Assembly (NCBI GenBank): GCA_023386155.1
Contig: JAEWKH010000011.1
Coordinates: forward strand, 17,384 to 81,383
Origin: Pseudomonadota bacterium
GTDB taxonomy: Bacteria > Pseudomonadota > Alphaproteobacteria > Rhizobiales > Beijerinckiaceae
Length of the DNA stretch: 64,000 nucleotides
Direction of reading: 5' to 3'
The notes below the pieces were generated by a model. That model made no database searches. It saw only the letters and a list, made by a program, of their open reading frames with translations, and was not told the DNA's origin. The translations under genes were made by a program, and so were the position numbers. Shown here piece by piece: positions 1-8,139 of this stretch. How positions within the stretch are numbered: the stretch's first letter is position 1; every line of letters begins with the position of its first letter.

Positions 1-611
1 ACGGCGTCCAGCCACGTACTGGTAATGAACTGGAAGAGTCCGACGGCGGAGGATGTCGAGGCCTTGTTGCCCGGCAGGAAGCTCGATTCCTTGTCCGCAA
101 GGGCCATCATGTAGACCGGATCGGCGCCGGTCAGCTTGGAGGCCCGCAGGATCGTATCGACGATCCAGACCGGGACGCGCATGTCCTCGAACTCCATGAA
201 CTCGGTGAGCTCGCGCGAAATGGGCTCCTCGCCGTTGCTGCCATTGGAGGTCGATGCATCGCCCAGAGGAATCGACAGGATGATCTGCTTGTGCAGCTCG
301 GCCGGCGTCGCCTCCGCGGCCGCCACCGGAACGATGGCTTCGAGCGGATCGGCCGGCTGGCTCTTCTCGGCAGGTCTTGCGAGCGGCGTCGCCGGGGACG
401 GAAGCCGAATGGCATTCCGGCCGGCCTCGAGGGCTGGCGGCAGCGTCGCCCACGCGTCGGCGGCCGAGGCCGGGCGCGCGTGGAGGGCCGCGCCGATGCC
501 GATCGTCAGGCAGGCGCCGATGCCGAAGCACTTGGTGAGGTTCAGGAGGGTTTTCCCTCCCTGCCTGGGTGAGCTTTGGCGGGTGTCAGCACGCGGGATA
601 GACCCGCCCAT
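1..611 (-). CDS. Lytic transglycosylase, SLT domain (partial, 3' end outside window)
   Basis: A leftward reading frame is open from the window edge. Near the edge it encodes the start of a lysozyme-like SLT fold: a run reading DPVYMMALADKESSF, then SAVGLFQFITSTW. The Glu of KESS is at the position of the catalytic acid in soluble lytic transglycosylases, which cleave peptidoglycan glycan strands in the periplasm. The N-terminus has a basic stretch and a hydrophobic segment ending in an Ala-rich signal-peptidase-like site, then a proline/alanine-rich linker. The start is unsettled. ATG at 611 has a GAGG seven bases upstream; in-frame ATGs at 680 and 740 have no clear ribosome site. The C-terminus is missing, so the exact family cannot be decided. 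Confidence 0.75.
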   Translation of the reverse strand, partial: MGGSIPRADTRQSSPRQGGKTLLNLTKCFGIGACLTIGIGAALHARPASAADAWATLPPALEAGRNAIRLPSPATPLARPAEKSQPADPLEAIVPVAAAEATPAELHKQIILSIPLGDASTSNGSNGEEPISRELTEFMEFEDMRVPVWIVDTILRASKLTGADPVYMMALADKESSFLPGNKASTSSAVGLFQFITSTWLDA

Positions 612-1088
612 TCTTGCCTCGTCGAGGCGGATATTCTTCTGCTGGCATGCGTCCCGAGACGCTGTCAGAGCGATGTGCATACGGATGGGCCCCAACACAT
701 GCCGCTTCTCCGCATAGGCGGTTTCACGGTCGTTCTTCATTCAAGTGAAGGCCAGTATGTGTTAGGTCGATATGTCCAGAATAGGTCAGCTTGGCGTTAA
801 AATTCAGATTATGTTCCAGGGTGCGACCATTTGCTCTCGTTTATTAATGGTTGTTCATTTCCATGGAAGCCTTCTTTTCCAACAAAGTTCTTGGCCGATC
901 ATAACTATGATTGGCGGCGAGATGACGCAGGGTAAATAATACCATTTGATGAGGCGGAAATAGCCTATTTCTATTGATCTCACGTAGCGTAATACTACGC
1001 CCTTGCGTAAGGGAAACTCCCCTCGGGCAGGCGGCCCCGGAACGCATGTCGGCTTTTGAAGCCTGCCTTCCGGTGATAAGGAGCTGCC
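612..1088. other. Intergenic region with the btuF leader
   Basis: This 477-base gap separates divergent genes. From 741 to about 980 it is AT-richer than its surroundings and must hold the outward promoters, but no consensus -35/-10 pair stands out. From about 983 to 1080 the btuF leader has several short complementary segments (CGTAG at 983 with CTACG at 994), an AAGGGAA at 1009 and an AAGCCTGCC at 1059. These last two faintly recall conserved parts of cobalamin riboswitches. No gene is supported here; a 117-codon leftward frame at 844-1197 runs into btuF and has no recognisable content. Confidence 0.5.
983..1080 (+). promoter_or_regulatory. Possible degenerate or short cobalamin-responsive leader
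   Basis: The leader lies directly before a BtuF-like gene and beside cobU, where a cobalamin riboswitch would be expected. It has AAGGGAA followed by a CTCC-rich stretch, a GGCCCCGG run, and an AAGCCTGCC similar to the distal half of the B12 element. The classical B12-box core (GCCACTG-type) and a clear GGTG-AA-TCCG segment are not visible, so this could be chance. Low confidence; a covariance-model search would decide. Confidence 0.2.
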
Positions 1089-1943
1089 ATGCTCCACCGA
1101 CCCTCCGGCCGCAACGCAGCATGGGCTCTACTGTCGTGCTTGGCGGCTTTCCTCGCCGGCATGGCTCAGGCTCAGCCCGGGCCGGCACGCGTCGCATCCC
1201 TCAACCTCTGTACCGATCAGCTTCTTCTGACCTTGGCCGATCGCGGTCAGATCCTCTCCCTGAGCCGCCTCGCCCGAGACCGTTCCATGTCCTTCCTGGC
1301 CGATCAGGCTGCTGGATTGCCCCAGAACGACGGCGACGCCGAGACAGCCCTCATCGACCGGCCGGACCTCGTGCTGGCGGGCACCTACGGCCAGCGGGAA
1401 CAGGTCGCGCTCCTGCGCCGGCAGGGTATCGAGGTCCTGCTTCTCGGACCCTGGACGGGCCTGGAGGATGGGCGCAGCCAGATCCGGACCCTGGCCCGCA
1501 GGCTGGGGCATCCAGATCGCGGCGAGGCGCTGATCGCACGAATCGACGCGGCCTTGGAGCGGGCGAGGGGGATTGCCGCGGGCGGGCCCAGCATCCTGGT
1601 CTATGAACGGGGCGGCTGGGTCACGGCTCCCCGGTCGCCGGTCGGCGAGATACTGGCTCACATGGGCTTCAGGCTGCACCAGGAGAGCCTGGGACTGGCC
1701 CAGGGCGGCGTCGTGCGCCTTGAATCCATCGTTACGGCCCCGCCGGATTTCCTGCTCGTCGACGCGGCCTCGAGCCGGGCGGTCGACAACGGCACGGCGC
1801 TCTTCTCGCATCCCGCCCTTGCCGAGGCCGTGCCTCCGGACCGGCGCCTGGCGCTTCCTGCCAGCCTCACGATCTGCGGCGGTCCCTCGACGCCCGCCGC
1901 CATCGATGCCCTGCGGGCCGGGGTCCAGGCCAGGATCCGCTGA
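1089..1943 (+). CDS. btuF: Periplasmic B12/iron-complex-type ABC substrate-binding protein (BtuF-like)
   Basis: 284 residues. The N-terminal signal peptide ends near residue 28 (AQA). It is followed by the class III periplasmic binding fold typical of vitamin B12, haem and siderophore receptors: VASLNLCTDQLLLTL, then a segment reading LVLAGTYGQREQVALLRRQGI. A strong AAGGAG lies eight bases before the ATG. Convergent cobU ends ten bases downstream, which favours a corrinoid (cobinamide or B12) ligand over a siderophore. The permease and ATPase partners are not adjacent in this window. The family assignment is firm; the ligand is inferred from the neighbour. Confidence 0.72.
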   Translation: MLHRPSGRNAAWALLSCLAAFLAGMAQAQPGPARVASLNLCTDQLLLTLADRGQILSLSRLARDRSMSFLADQAAGLPQNDGDAETALIDRPDLVLAGTYGQREQVALLRRQGIEVLLLGPWTGLEDGRSQIRTLARRLGHPDRGEALIARIDAALERARGIAAGGPSILVYERGGWVTAPRSPVGEILAHMGFRLHQESLGLAQGGVVRLESIVTAPPDFLLVDAASSRAVDNGTALFSHPALAEAVPPDRRLALPASLTICGGPSTPAAIDALRAGVQARIR

Positions 1944-1953
1944 GCGGTCAGGC

Positions 1954-2499
1954 CTATTCCAGGCCCAGCTGGAGGGAAGGGGCCGGCTTGAGAAGGATCG
2001 GGCAGCCGGCCGCGACGAAGACGACCGCATCGCAAGCCTTCGCGATCCTCTGATTGAGGCGGCCCTGCTCGTCCCGAAACGTCCTCCCCAGAGGTGTCGG
2101 GGGCACGATGCCCTGGCCGACCTCGTTCGATACCAGGATCAGCGGTCCCTTGGCCTCCTGAACGGCCTGAACCAGCCGGTCGGCCTCATGGGCCACGTTG
2201 CGTTCGGCCAGGAGGACGTTCGAAAGCCAGAGCGTCAGGCAGTCGACCAGCACGGCTTTCCCGGGAGCCGTCCGGGCCTGCACGGCTTCGGCAAGGTCCA
2301 GCGGGGCATCCACCGTTCGCCACGACCCGTCGCGCTCGGCGCGATGCTGCGCGATGCGCTCGCGCATCTCGTCATCGTAGGCCTGGGCCGTGGCGATATA
2401 GGTTCTCTCGGTCGATGTGCGTTCGGCGAGCTCCAGCGCAGTGCGGCTTTTGCCGGAGCGGGCTCCGCCCAGGACCAGGACGCGGCGATGCATGGGCAT
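1954..2499 (-). CDS. cobU: Bifunctional adenosylcobinamide kinase / adenosylcobinamide-phosphate guanylyltransferase
   Basis: 181 residues, the usual CobU/CobP length. It opens with a P-loop GGARSGKS (residues 11-18), followed by the family segments YIATAQAYDDEMRERI and HRAERDGSWRTVDAP, in which the His is the guanylated residue in characterised CobU. A later segment reads VLVDCLTLWLSNVL. The enzyme phosphorylates adenosylcobinamide and then attaches GMP, giving the activated intermediate for lower-ligand attachment in B12 synthesis or salvage. It lies six bases after the upstream kinase gene on the same strand, so the two may be co-transcribed. It converges with the BtuF-like gene. Confidence 0.93.
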   Translation of the reverse strand: MPMHRRVLVLGGARSGKSRTALELAERTSTERTYIATAQAYDDEMRERIAQHRAERDGSWRTVDAPLDLAEAVQARTAPGKAVLVDCLTLWLSNVLLAERNVAHEADRLVQAVQEAKGPLILVSNEVGQGIVPPTPLGRTFRDEQGRLNQRIAKACDAVVFVAAGCPILLKPAPSLQLGLE

Positions 2500-2505
2500 G
2501 ATCGA

Positions 2506-3903
2506 TCAGGCGCTCAGGCGGTTGAGCGGCAAGGTTATGTGGACGCGCAGCCCCTCGGGCCGCCAGTTCCGATCGAGCGTGCCGCCGAGCTGGCCGGTGA
2601 TGCTTCGCTGCGACAGCTGCGTGCCGAACCCCTCGAAGGTCGGCGGGCTCTCGATCCGCGGGCCACAGGCCTCGCCCCAGCGAAGATCCACATTCTCGTC
2701 CTGCACGCTCCACCGAATGGACAATTCTCCCTCCGGGCAGGACAAGCAGCCATATTTGGCCGCGTTGGTGGCCAACTCGTGCAGGACGAGGGCAAGGCTC
2801 GTGGTCGTGTTTGACCCGACGAGAACGCTGGGCCCTTCGATCTCGATCTTGTTCTGGCCGGACTGCCTGTAAGGCTCGAGGACCGCCTCGATCAGCCGGG
2901 CGAGCTCCACATCGGGACCTGCACCCTTCTCGCCCGCCGAGACAGGCTGCACCAGCTCATGGGCCCGGGAGAGCGCACTCAGGCGCCCGCGCAGGGCATT
3001 GGCCATCTCCTTGGGATCCTTGGCCGTGCGGGCCGTCATCGAGACCATCCCGTTGGCGATGGCAAACAGGTTCTTCACGCGATGGTTGAGTTCGCGCGTC
3101 AGAAGCCTCTGGGCCTCCTCCAGGGCATGACGCTCGGTAATATCGCTGACGACGCCATAAAGGGTGACGGCGCGATGGGCGCCGCCCTCGTTCGAATAAA
3201 GCGCCTGCCCGTGCGAGCGGAACCAGCGCAGTCTCCCGTCCGGCAGGACGGCGCGATACTGGCTGTCGTACTTGCCCTCGGATCCGGGGGCGGCTGCGGC
3301 TGCAGCCGCTATGCGGGCCTTGACGTCTTCCACGTCGTCGGGATGGATCATTTTCCAGGCCTCTTCGAGAGTGAGGCTAAACAATCCGTTATGGGGAAGG
3401 TGATAGAGGGCGCAGGTTCCTTCGTCCCAGGTGATCAGGTTCTTGTCCAGATCGATCTGCCACGTCCCGAGATCGGCCGCCTCCAGGGCAAGCCGATACT
3501 GGCTCTCGAGCATCCGGATGGTTTCGTCGGACTTCTTCTGGGCATTGATGTTGGTGCTCGTGCCGAACCATCGGGTTATTTTCCCTGTCAGGTCCTGGAT
3601 CGGGATGGCGCGGCTGAGAAACCACTCGTAATCGCCCGCCATGTTCCGGACACGATATTCCCATTCATAATCCAGTCCGGCTTCCAGGGATCGATGCCAG
3701 TGCTCCAGGACCTGGGAGAGATCGTCCGGATGGATGATGGCCTCCCATCCCTGTCCCAGGAACTGCTCTCCTGAAAGGCCTGTGAATTCACGCCACCGGC
3801 GATTCACGTAATCGACGGTTCCATCGGGGCGGGCTGACCAGACGAGTTGCGGCAGAGACTCCGCCAGAACAGCAAATTGCGTTTCTGTTTCCTTGAAATC
3901 CAC
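2506..3903 (-). CDS. PAS-PAS HWE/HisKA_2-family sensor histidine kinase
   Basis: 465 residues, GTG start with GGAG six bases upstream. Two PAS domains lie in tandem (about residues 8-130 and 135-262); the second is followed by a PAC-like segment ending DITERHALEEAQ. The transmitter has the HWE/HisKA_2 signature ELNHRVKNLFAIANGMV, where the His is the phospho-acceptor, and an N-box LVLHELATNAAKYG. There is no membrane segment, so the kinase is predicted to be cytoplasmic. No response regulator is adjacent; such kinases often act on orphan PhyR-type or single-domain receivers. PAS sensing of light, redox or a small ligand is possible, but nothing in the sequence identifies the cofactor. Confidence 0.88.
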   Translation of the reverse strand: MDFKETETQFAVLAESLPQLVWSARPDGTVDYVNRRWREFTGLSGEQFLGQGWEAIIHPDDLSQVLEHWHRSLEAGLDYEWEYRVRNMAGDYEWFLSRAIPIQDLTGKITRWFGTSTNINAQKKSDETIRMLESQYRLALEAADLGTWQIDLDKNLITWDEGTCALYHLPHNGLFSLTLEEAWKMIHPDDVEDVKARIAAAAAAAPGSEGKYDSQYRAVLPDGRLRWFRSHGQALYSNEGGAHRAVTLYGVVSDITERHALEEAQRLLTRELNHRVKNLFAIANGMVSMTARTAKDPKEMANALRGRLSALSRAHELVQPVSAGEKGAGPDVELARLIEAVLEPYRQSGQNKIEIEGPSVLVGSNTTTSLALVLHELATNAAKYGCLSCPEGELSIRWSVQDENVDLRWGEACGPRIESPPTFEGFGTQLSQRSITGQLGGTLDRNWRPEGLRVHITLPLNRLSA

Positions 3904-4262
3904 TCAAAACTCCCGGGCCGCTCCGCGGCCAAGTCTCCGATGGTGAGGCAATCATTGTTGTAGGCCTTTTTCGAGGCTGACAACCCACATTGAACGCCAG
4001 CGGCGATTTCTCGGGCGGGAGAGAACCGCCAGCATCATGAAACCCTTAGCGCGCCGGCGGGCCATGGAGCCAGGCCGGCGGAAACCGGCCCTGGTTTCTC
4101 GCTCATGCGACGTGTCGCTTCCGGAAAGTGGATTCCACTTTCGGGCCCGATGCTCTAAAAGGCCCACGGCGTCTGGCGGTTCCTTCCGCCAGCGCATAGA
4201 TGCAGGACAGCCTTCGTAACCCGATGCGATCTTTCCCACGCTGAGGCTGATTGACCGTTTTC
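3904..4262. other. Intergenic region holding a half copy of the dispersed palindromic element
   Basis: 359 bases between divergent genes. The only recognisable structure is the palindrome at 4108-4154, listed separately. The remainder is GC-rich and shows no convincing promoter or small gene. Confidence 0.6.
4108..4154. repeat. Dispersed palindromic element, half copy A
   Basis: The centre reads GAAAGTGGATTCCACTTTC, a near-perfect inverted repeat, followed by GGGCCCGATGCTCT. This matches the first palindrome of the composite elements at 6.7, 21.9 and 50.0 kb. The second palindrome is absent here. Confidence 0.75.
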
Positions 4263-5315
4263 ATGAATGATATGAGCTCCTACCCGGTGTCCCCACCGGA
4301 GATGTCCTCTGCCGAAGCCCTTCATCCGAAGGAGCGCCGTTCCCGCCGCTTCGCCTGGATCGGGATGGCGGCGAGCGTTCTCTTGTTCGGCGCCTCGCTG
4401 GTAGTCCTCTGGCACATCGTGTCAGACATCGATGTCAATGAACTGAAATCCGCTTTCACGGCCGCCAGCCTGCGCCAGATCGGCCTCGCGATCCTTCTCA
4501 CCACCGTCAGCTACAGCCTGCTCACCTGCTACGACGCCATTGCGCTGCGGCAGCTCAAGCTTCAGATCCCCTACCGCACGACCGCGCTTGCCTCCTTCAC
4601 GAGCTATGCGGTGAGCTTCACCCTCGGGTTCCCCCTGCTGACGGCCGGCACGGTCCGCTACTGGATCTATTCCCCGAAGGGAGTGAGCCCGGGACGGGTG
4701 GCGAGCCTCACCGTGATCGCCGGGGTGACCTTCTGGCTCGGCATGGCCCTGGTCCTGGCCTGGAGCCTCATCCGGATGGCCGACGAGCTGGCGAGCCTGG
4801 TCTATACCCATATCTGGATGAACCAGCTGCTGGGCCTTGGCGCCGCCGTCTTCGTCATCGGCTACATGATCTGGGTCTCCATCAAGCGCCGCGCCGTGAA
4901 GATCCAGGGCTGGAAGCTGGAACTGCCGGGCTTCCGCCTGTCCCTCGCCCAGATCCTGATCGGCGCGGGCGATGTCTGCGCCGGCGCCGGCGTCCTCTTC
5001 GTGCTCCTGCCCGGAGGGCACAATCTCAGCTTCGAGACCTTCCTGGCGGTCTATATCTTCGCCGTCATGCTCGGGGTGGCGAGCCATGCGCCGGGCGGCC
5101 TCGGGGTCTTCGAGGCCACCATTCTCCTGGCCTTGTCGAACTATCCCCGCGAGCCGGTCCTGGGGGCGCTCCTCCTCTACCGCCTCTGCTACTACCTCGT
5201 CCCCTTCGTGATCGCCCTGGCCATTCTCGGGGCCTACGAGATCCGCAACCGCATCCGGGCCGCGCGCCTTGCCTTCAGGCCGGACGAGGGGGATGTAGAG
5301 CTTGGCGGGAGATGA
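4263..5315 (+). CDS. Integral membrane protein, lysylphosphatidylglycerol synthase transmembrane-domain family (UPF0104/YbhN-like)
   Basis: About 350 residues with roughly eight hydrophobic segments. Conserved features of the flippase-like LPG-synthase membrane domain are visible: SYAVSFTLGFPLLTAGTVRYW near residue 120 and ASHAPGGLGVFEATILLAL near residue 280. No aminoacyl-transferase (DUF2156) domain follows, so it is a stand-alone membrane part, possibly a lipid translocase or regulator. The chosen start is ATG 4263. A TTG at 4251 with GAGG only four bases upstream, or ATG 4272, are alternatives. phoR begins 58 bases downstream on the same strand. The biological role is not known. Confidence 0.8.
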   Translation: MNDMSSYPVSPPEMSSAEALHPKERRSRRFAWIGMAASVLLFGASLVVLWHIVSDIDVNELKSAFTAASLRQIGLAILLTTVSYSLLTCYDAIALRQLKLQIPYRTTALASFTSYAVSFTLGFPLLTAGTVRYWIYSPKGVSPGRVASLTVIAGVTFWLGMALVLAWSLIRMADELASLVYTHIWMNQLLGLGAAVFVIGYMIWVSIKRRAVKIQGWKLELPGFRLSLAQILIGAGDVCAGAGVLFVLLPGGHNLSFETFLAVYIFAVMLGVASHAPGGLGVFEATILLALSNYPREPVLGALLLYRLCYYLVPFVIALAILGAYEIRNRIRAARLAFRPDEGDVELGGR

Positions 5316-5372
5316 CACGGGGCGTCGCCTTCCCTAAAGAGGGTGGGCCGTGCCTCCGAGAGATGTCCTCCC

Positions 5373-6671
5373 ATGAGCGACCCCGACGATCCTACGCCGG
5401 ACCCTCTCCGGCACAGCGCCAGTCCGGTCCGTGACGCCGCTCTGCGCGGCGCCGTCGTGACCTGCTTCGTGCTGGTCGCCGTCTCCCTGGCGCGGGGGCA
5501 CGGGGACGGATGGCTCCTGTTCTGGGCCGGCCTGGCCGTCCTCGCGGGCTTTCTCGTCGCGGGCCCCAGGCGCAGGCTCGGGCTGGGAACCGGGATCGCG
5601 TTGCCGCCCAAGGCAGCCCGGCGCCCGAGCATCGCCGAGGCGGTCCTGGCGCAGATCCCCGATCCGGTCATCCTGGTCGATCAGCGGGCCGTGGCCATCG
5701 AGGCCAACAGGGCCGCCTACGATCTCCTGGCGGGATTGAAGACGGGCCAGCCCCTGTCCTTCGCCCTGCGCAGCCCGGACGTGCTCGACGGCATCCAGGA
5801 GGTGCTGGAAAAGGGCGAGCCCCTGAAGGTCGAGTATTCGGAGCGCATTCCGACGGAGCGGACCTTCGAGGTGCATCTGGGCCCCCTGCAGGCCGATGTC
5901 CCGGATGCGGAGGTCCAGGCGGGCGTGGTCCTGTTCTTTCGCGATCTCACCTCGGCCCGGAGGCTGGAGGCCATGCGGGCCGATTTCGTCGCCAATGCGA
6001 GCCACGAACTGCGCACCCCATTGGCCTCGGTTCTCGGCTTCATCGAGACCCTGCAGGGCCCGGCCCGTGACGATGTCGCCGCCCGGGACCGCTTCCTCGA
6101 CATCATGAAGGGGCAGGCGCAGCGCATGAAGCGCCTGATCGACGATCTCCTGTCCCTGTCGCGCATCGAGATGCGCGCTCACCTGTCGCCCACGCAGACG
6201 GTCGATCTCGCCGCAATCGCCTCCCAGATGGTGGAAACCCTCTCGCCCCTGGCGAAGGAGAGGGGCGTGGCCATCAAGGCGACCCTGCCGGACAGGCCCG
6301 TTCTCGTGCTCGGCGATCGGGACGAGCTTCTGCGCGTCGCCGAGAACCTGATCGAGAACGCGGTGAAATACGGCGAGAGCGGCGGAAAGGTCGATGTCGA
6401 AGTCGCCCGCACCGAGGGGCCGGTGCCGCGGATCGCTTTCTCCGTTCAGGATTACGGCCCGGGCATCGCCCCGGAGCACCTGCCGCGCCTGACCGAGCGG
6501 TTCTACCGGGTCGATATGGCGCAAAGCCGGGACAAGGGCGGGACGGGCCTCGGGCTCGCCATCGTCAAGCACATCGTCAACCGCCACCGCGGCCATCTCG
6601 ACATCGCCAGCGAGCCGGGGCAGGGCGCCCGCTTCATCGTGACCTTCCCGGAGGCCGGTCCCCGGCCATAG
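5373..6671 (+). CDS. phoR: Phosphate-regulon sensor histidine kinase PhoR
   Basis: 432 residues from ATG 5373; an in-frame GTG at 5343 is possible. Two closely spaced N-terminal transmembrane helices are followed by a PAS domain (about residues 80-190). The dimerisation/phospho-acceptor helix ASHELRTPLASVLGF has its His near residue 211. The ATPase domain has NLIENAVKYG (N-box), DYGPGI (G1) and GGTGLGLAIVKHI (G2). Like other PhoR proteins it has no large periplasmic sensor and reads phosphate status through the Pst transporter and PhoU. Its partner PhoB is the last gene of the set, five genes downstream. The pst operon starts about 390 bases downstream behind its own Pho box. Confidence 0.92.
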   Translation: MSDPDDPTPDPLRHSASPVRDAALRGAVVTCFVLVAVSLARGHGDGWLLFWAGLAVLAGFLVAGPRRRLGLGTGIALPPKAARRPSIAEAVLAQIPDPVILVDQRAVAIEANRAAYDLLAGLKTGQPLSFALRSPDVLDGIQEVLEKGEPLKVEYSERIPTERTFEVHLGPLQADVPDAEVQAGVVLFFRDLTSARRLEAMRADFVANASHELRTPLASVLGFIETLQGPARDDVAARDRFLDIMKGQAQRMKRLIDDLLSLSRIEMRAHLSPTQTVDLAAIASQMVETLSPLAKERGVAIKATLPDRPVLVLGDRDELLRVAENLIENAVKYGESGGKVDVEVARTEGPVPRIAFSVQDYGPGIAPEHLPRLTERFYRVDMAQSRDKGGTGLGLAIVKHIVNRHRGHLDIASEPGQGARFIVTFPEAGPRP

Positions 6672-6799
6672 AGCATCGTGCGGACCCAGCGGGCCGGGCT
6701 AGCGAAAAGTGGATCCGGTTTTCGGCACGATACTCTCATCAAGAAAGAAAGCATCGGATCGGGCCCCAAAAGTGCAAATCCACTTTTGGGTCCGATGCT
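6670..6799. repeat. Dispersed composite two-palindrome element, copy B (inverted orientation)
   Basis: Two imperfect inverted repeats are separated by 14 bases. One (6670-6735) runs from AGCATCGTGC to GCACGATACTC. The other (6750-6799) runs from AGCATCGGATC to GTCCGATGCT and has an AAAGTG...CACTTTT core. This is the reverse complement of the arrangement at 21.9 and 50.0 kb. It lies between phoR and the pst Pho box. Confidence 0.85.
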
Positions 6800-7060
6800 T
6801 TAGCCGCCCCCCATGCCCCGGCACAAATCCAGGCCCCGCAAGGGATCCTTTGGGGGTGTCATCTATTTGTCATCCAACTGTCGTAGAGGAGACATCGGCA
6901 GGGCCTAGCTGTCCCATCGCGAGACACGGTCCAGGCCTCCGGCGCATCCACGATGCGCCAGCCGAGAGGAGGAGCGCCGGCTCGGTCCCGGAGGCGAGAG
7001 ACGCTTTCGGGCCCGGTGCTCCAGGCCGCCTGTCGCGCTTGCATGAACAGGAGACTTATC
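6672..7060. other. phoR-pstS intergenic region
   Basis: 389 bases containing the composite repeat (6670-6799), the Pho box (6857-6884) and a GC-rich leader of about 170 bases before pstS. No additional gene is supported; an in-frame upstream extension of pstS to 6953 is less likely than the GTG start with its strong ribosome site. Confidence 0.7.
6857..6884 (+). promoter_or_regulatory. Pho box (PhoB operator) of the pst operon
   Basis: Three direct repeats, TGTCAT at 6857, TGTCAT at 6868 and TGTCGT at 6879, are spaced exactly 11 bases apart. This is the spacing of PhoB half-sites; two repeats make one dimer site and three suggest extended binding. It lies about 180 bases before the pstS start and should activate pstSCAB-phoU-phoB under phosphate starvation. 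Confidence 0.88.
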
Positions 7061-8104
7061 GTGAAGATTATGTCCTTCGCCGTTGCGGCCGGCCTTGCCG
7101 TCGCGAGCCTCACGACCACGGCATCCGCTGCCGACATCACGGGCGCAGGCGCGACCTTTCCGTTCCCGATCTACGCCAAGTGGGCCGAGGCCTACAACAA
7201 GGAAACCGGGAACCGCATGAACTACCAGTCCATCGGCTCCAGCGGCGGCATCCGTCAGATCCGCGCCAAGACCGTCGATTTCGGCGCGACCGATGCGCCC
7301 CTCAAGGGCGAAGATCTTCAGAAGGACGGGTTCGTCCAGTTCCCGGCCGTCATGGGCGGCGTGGTGGCCGTCTACAACGTTCAGGGCGTCGGCGCCGGCC
7401 AGCTCAAGCTGACGGGCGAGGTTCTGGCCGACATCTTCAACGGCAAGATCTCCAAGTGGAACGACGCCAAGATCGCCCAGGCCAATCCGGGCGTGACGCT
7501 TCCCGGCGCCAACATCACCCCGATCTACCGTTCCGACGGATCGGGCACCACCAGCGTGTTCACCACCTACCTGTCCCAGGTGTCGGACAACTGGAAGAGC
7601 GGTCCGGGCGCCGGCTCCTCCGTGCAGTGGCCGGTCGGCCAGGGCGGCAAGGGCAACGAGGGCGTCGCGGCTCTCGTGAAGCAGGTGCCGAACTCCATCG
7701 GCTATGTCGAATACGCCTATGCCAAGCAGAACAGCATCCCGTTCGCCCAGCTCCAGAACAAGAACGGCAAGTTCGTGTCGCCGGAGGCCAAGACCTTCCA
7801 GGCCGCCGCAGCCAATGCCGACTGGAAGTCGGCTCCCGGCTACGGCATCTCGCTGACGAACCAGCCCGGCGACGAGGCCTGGCCGATCACGGCCCCGACC
7901 TTCATTCTCGTGCCCAAGACCCCCGAGAAGCCCGAGCAGGTGGCCGAGGCCTTGAAGTTCTTCGACTGGTCCTTCAAGAACGGCGATCAGATGGCCATCG
8001 AGCTCGATTACGTGCCGCTCCCGACCCAGCTGAAGGATCAGGTTCGCGCCACCTGGGCGAGCGAGATCAAGAACGCCTCGGGCCAGCCCGTCTTCACGCA
8101 GTAA
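7061..8104 (+). CDS. pstS: Phosphate ABC transporter, periplasmic phosphate-binding protein
   Basis: 347 residues from GTG 7061, chosen because AGGAG lies seven bases upstream and the product then begins with a normal signal peptide (cut near residue 23, ASA-AD). An ATG at 7043 is the alternative. Phosphate-contact motifs of PstS are visible: ITGAGATFPFPIYAKW near the mature N-terminus, SIGSSGGIRQI, FGATDAPL, and YRSDGSGTTSVFTTYL. It captures inorganic phosphate in the periplasm and hands it to PstCA. It is the first gene of the pst operon, downstream of a strong Pho box. Confidence 0.96.
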   Translation: MKIMSFAVAAGLAVASLTTTASAADITGAGATFPFPIYAKWAEAYNKETGNRMNYQSIGSSGGIRQIRAKTVDFGATDAPLKGEDLQKDGFVQFPAVMGGVVAVYNVQGVGAGQLKLTGEVLADIFNGKISKWNDAKIAQANPGVTLPGANITPIYRSDGSGTTSVFTTYLSQVSDNWKSGPGAGSSVQWPVGQGGKGNEGVAALVKQVPNSIGYVEYAYAKQNSIPFAQLQNKNGKFVSPEAKTFQAAAANADWKSAPGYGISLTNQPGDEAWPITAPTFILVPKTPEKPEQVAEALKFFDWSFKNGDQMAIELDYVPLPTQLKDQVRATWASEIKNASGQPVFTQ

Positions 8105-8139
8105 TCTGATCTCGATCGAACAGCAAAACGGATCGGCGA

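Noticed and set aside
844..1197. A 117-codon leftward frame between the transglycosylase and btuF.
   Set aside because: It overlaps the start of btuF, has no ribosome site of note and no recognisable motif.
1128..2814. Long open frames antisense or overlapping to btuF and cobU (300 codons leftward, 413 codons rightward).
   Set aside because: They are rich in Arg/Pro/Ala, have no recognisable domain and lie opposite clearly conserved genes; high GC content makes such shadow frames common here.
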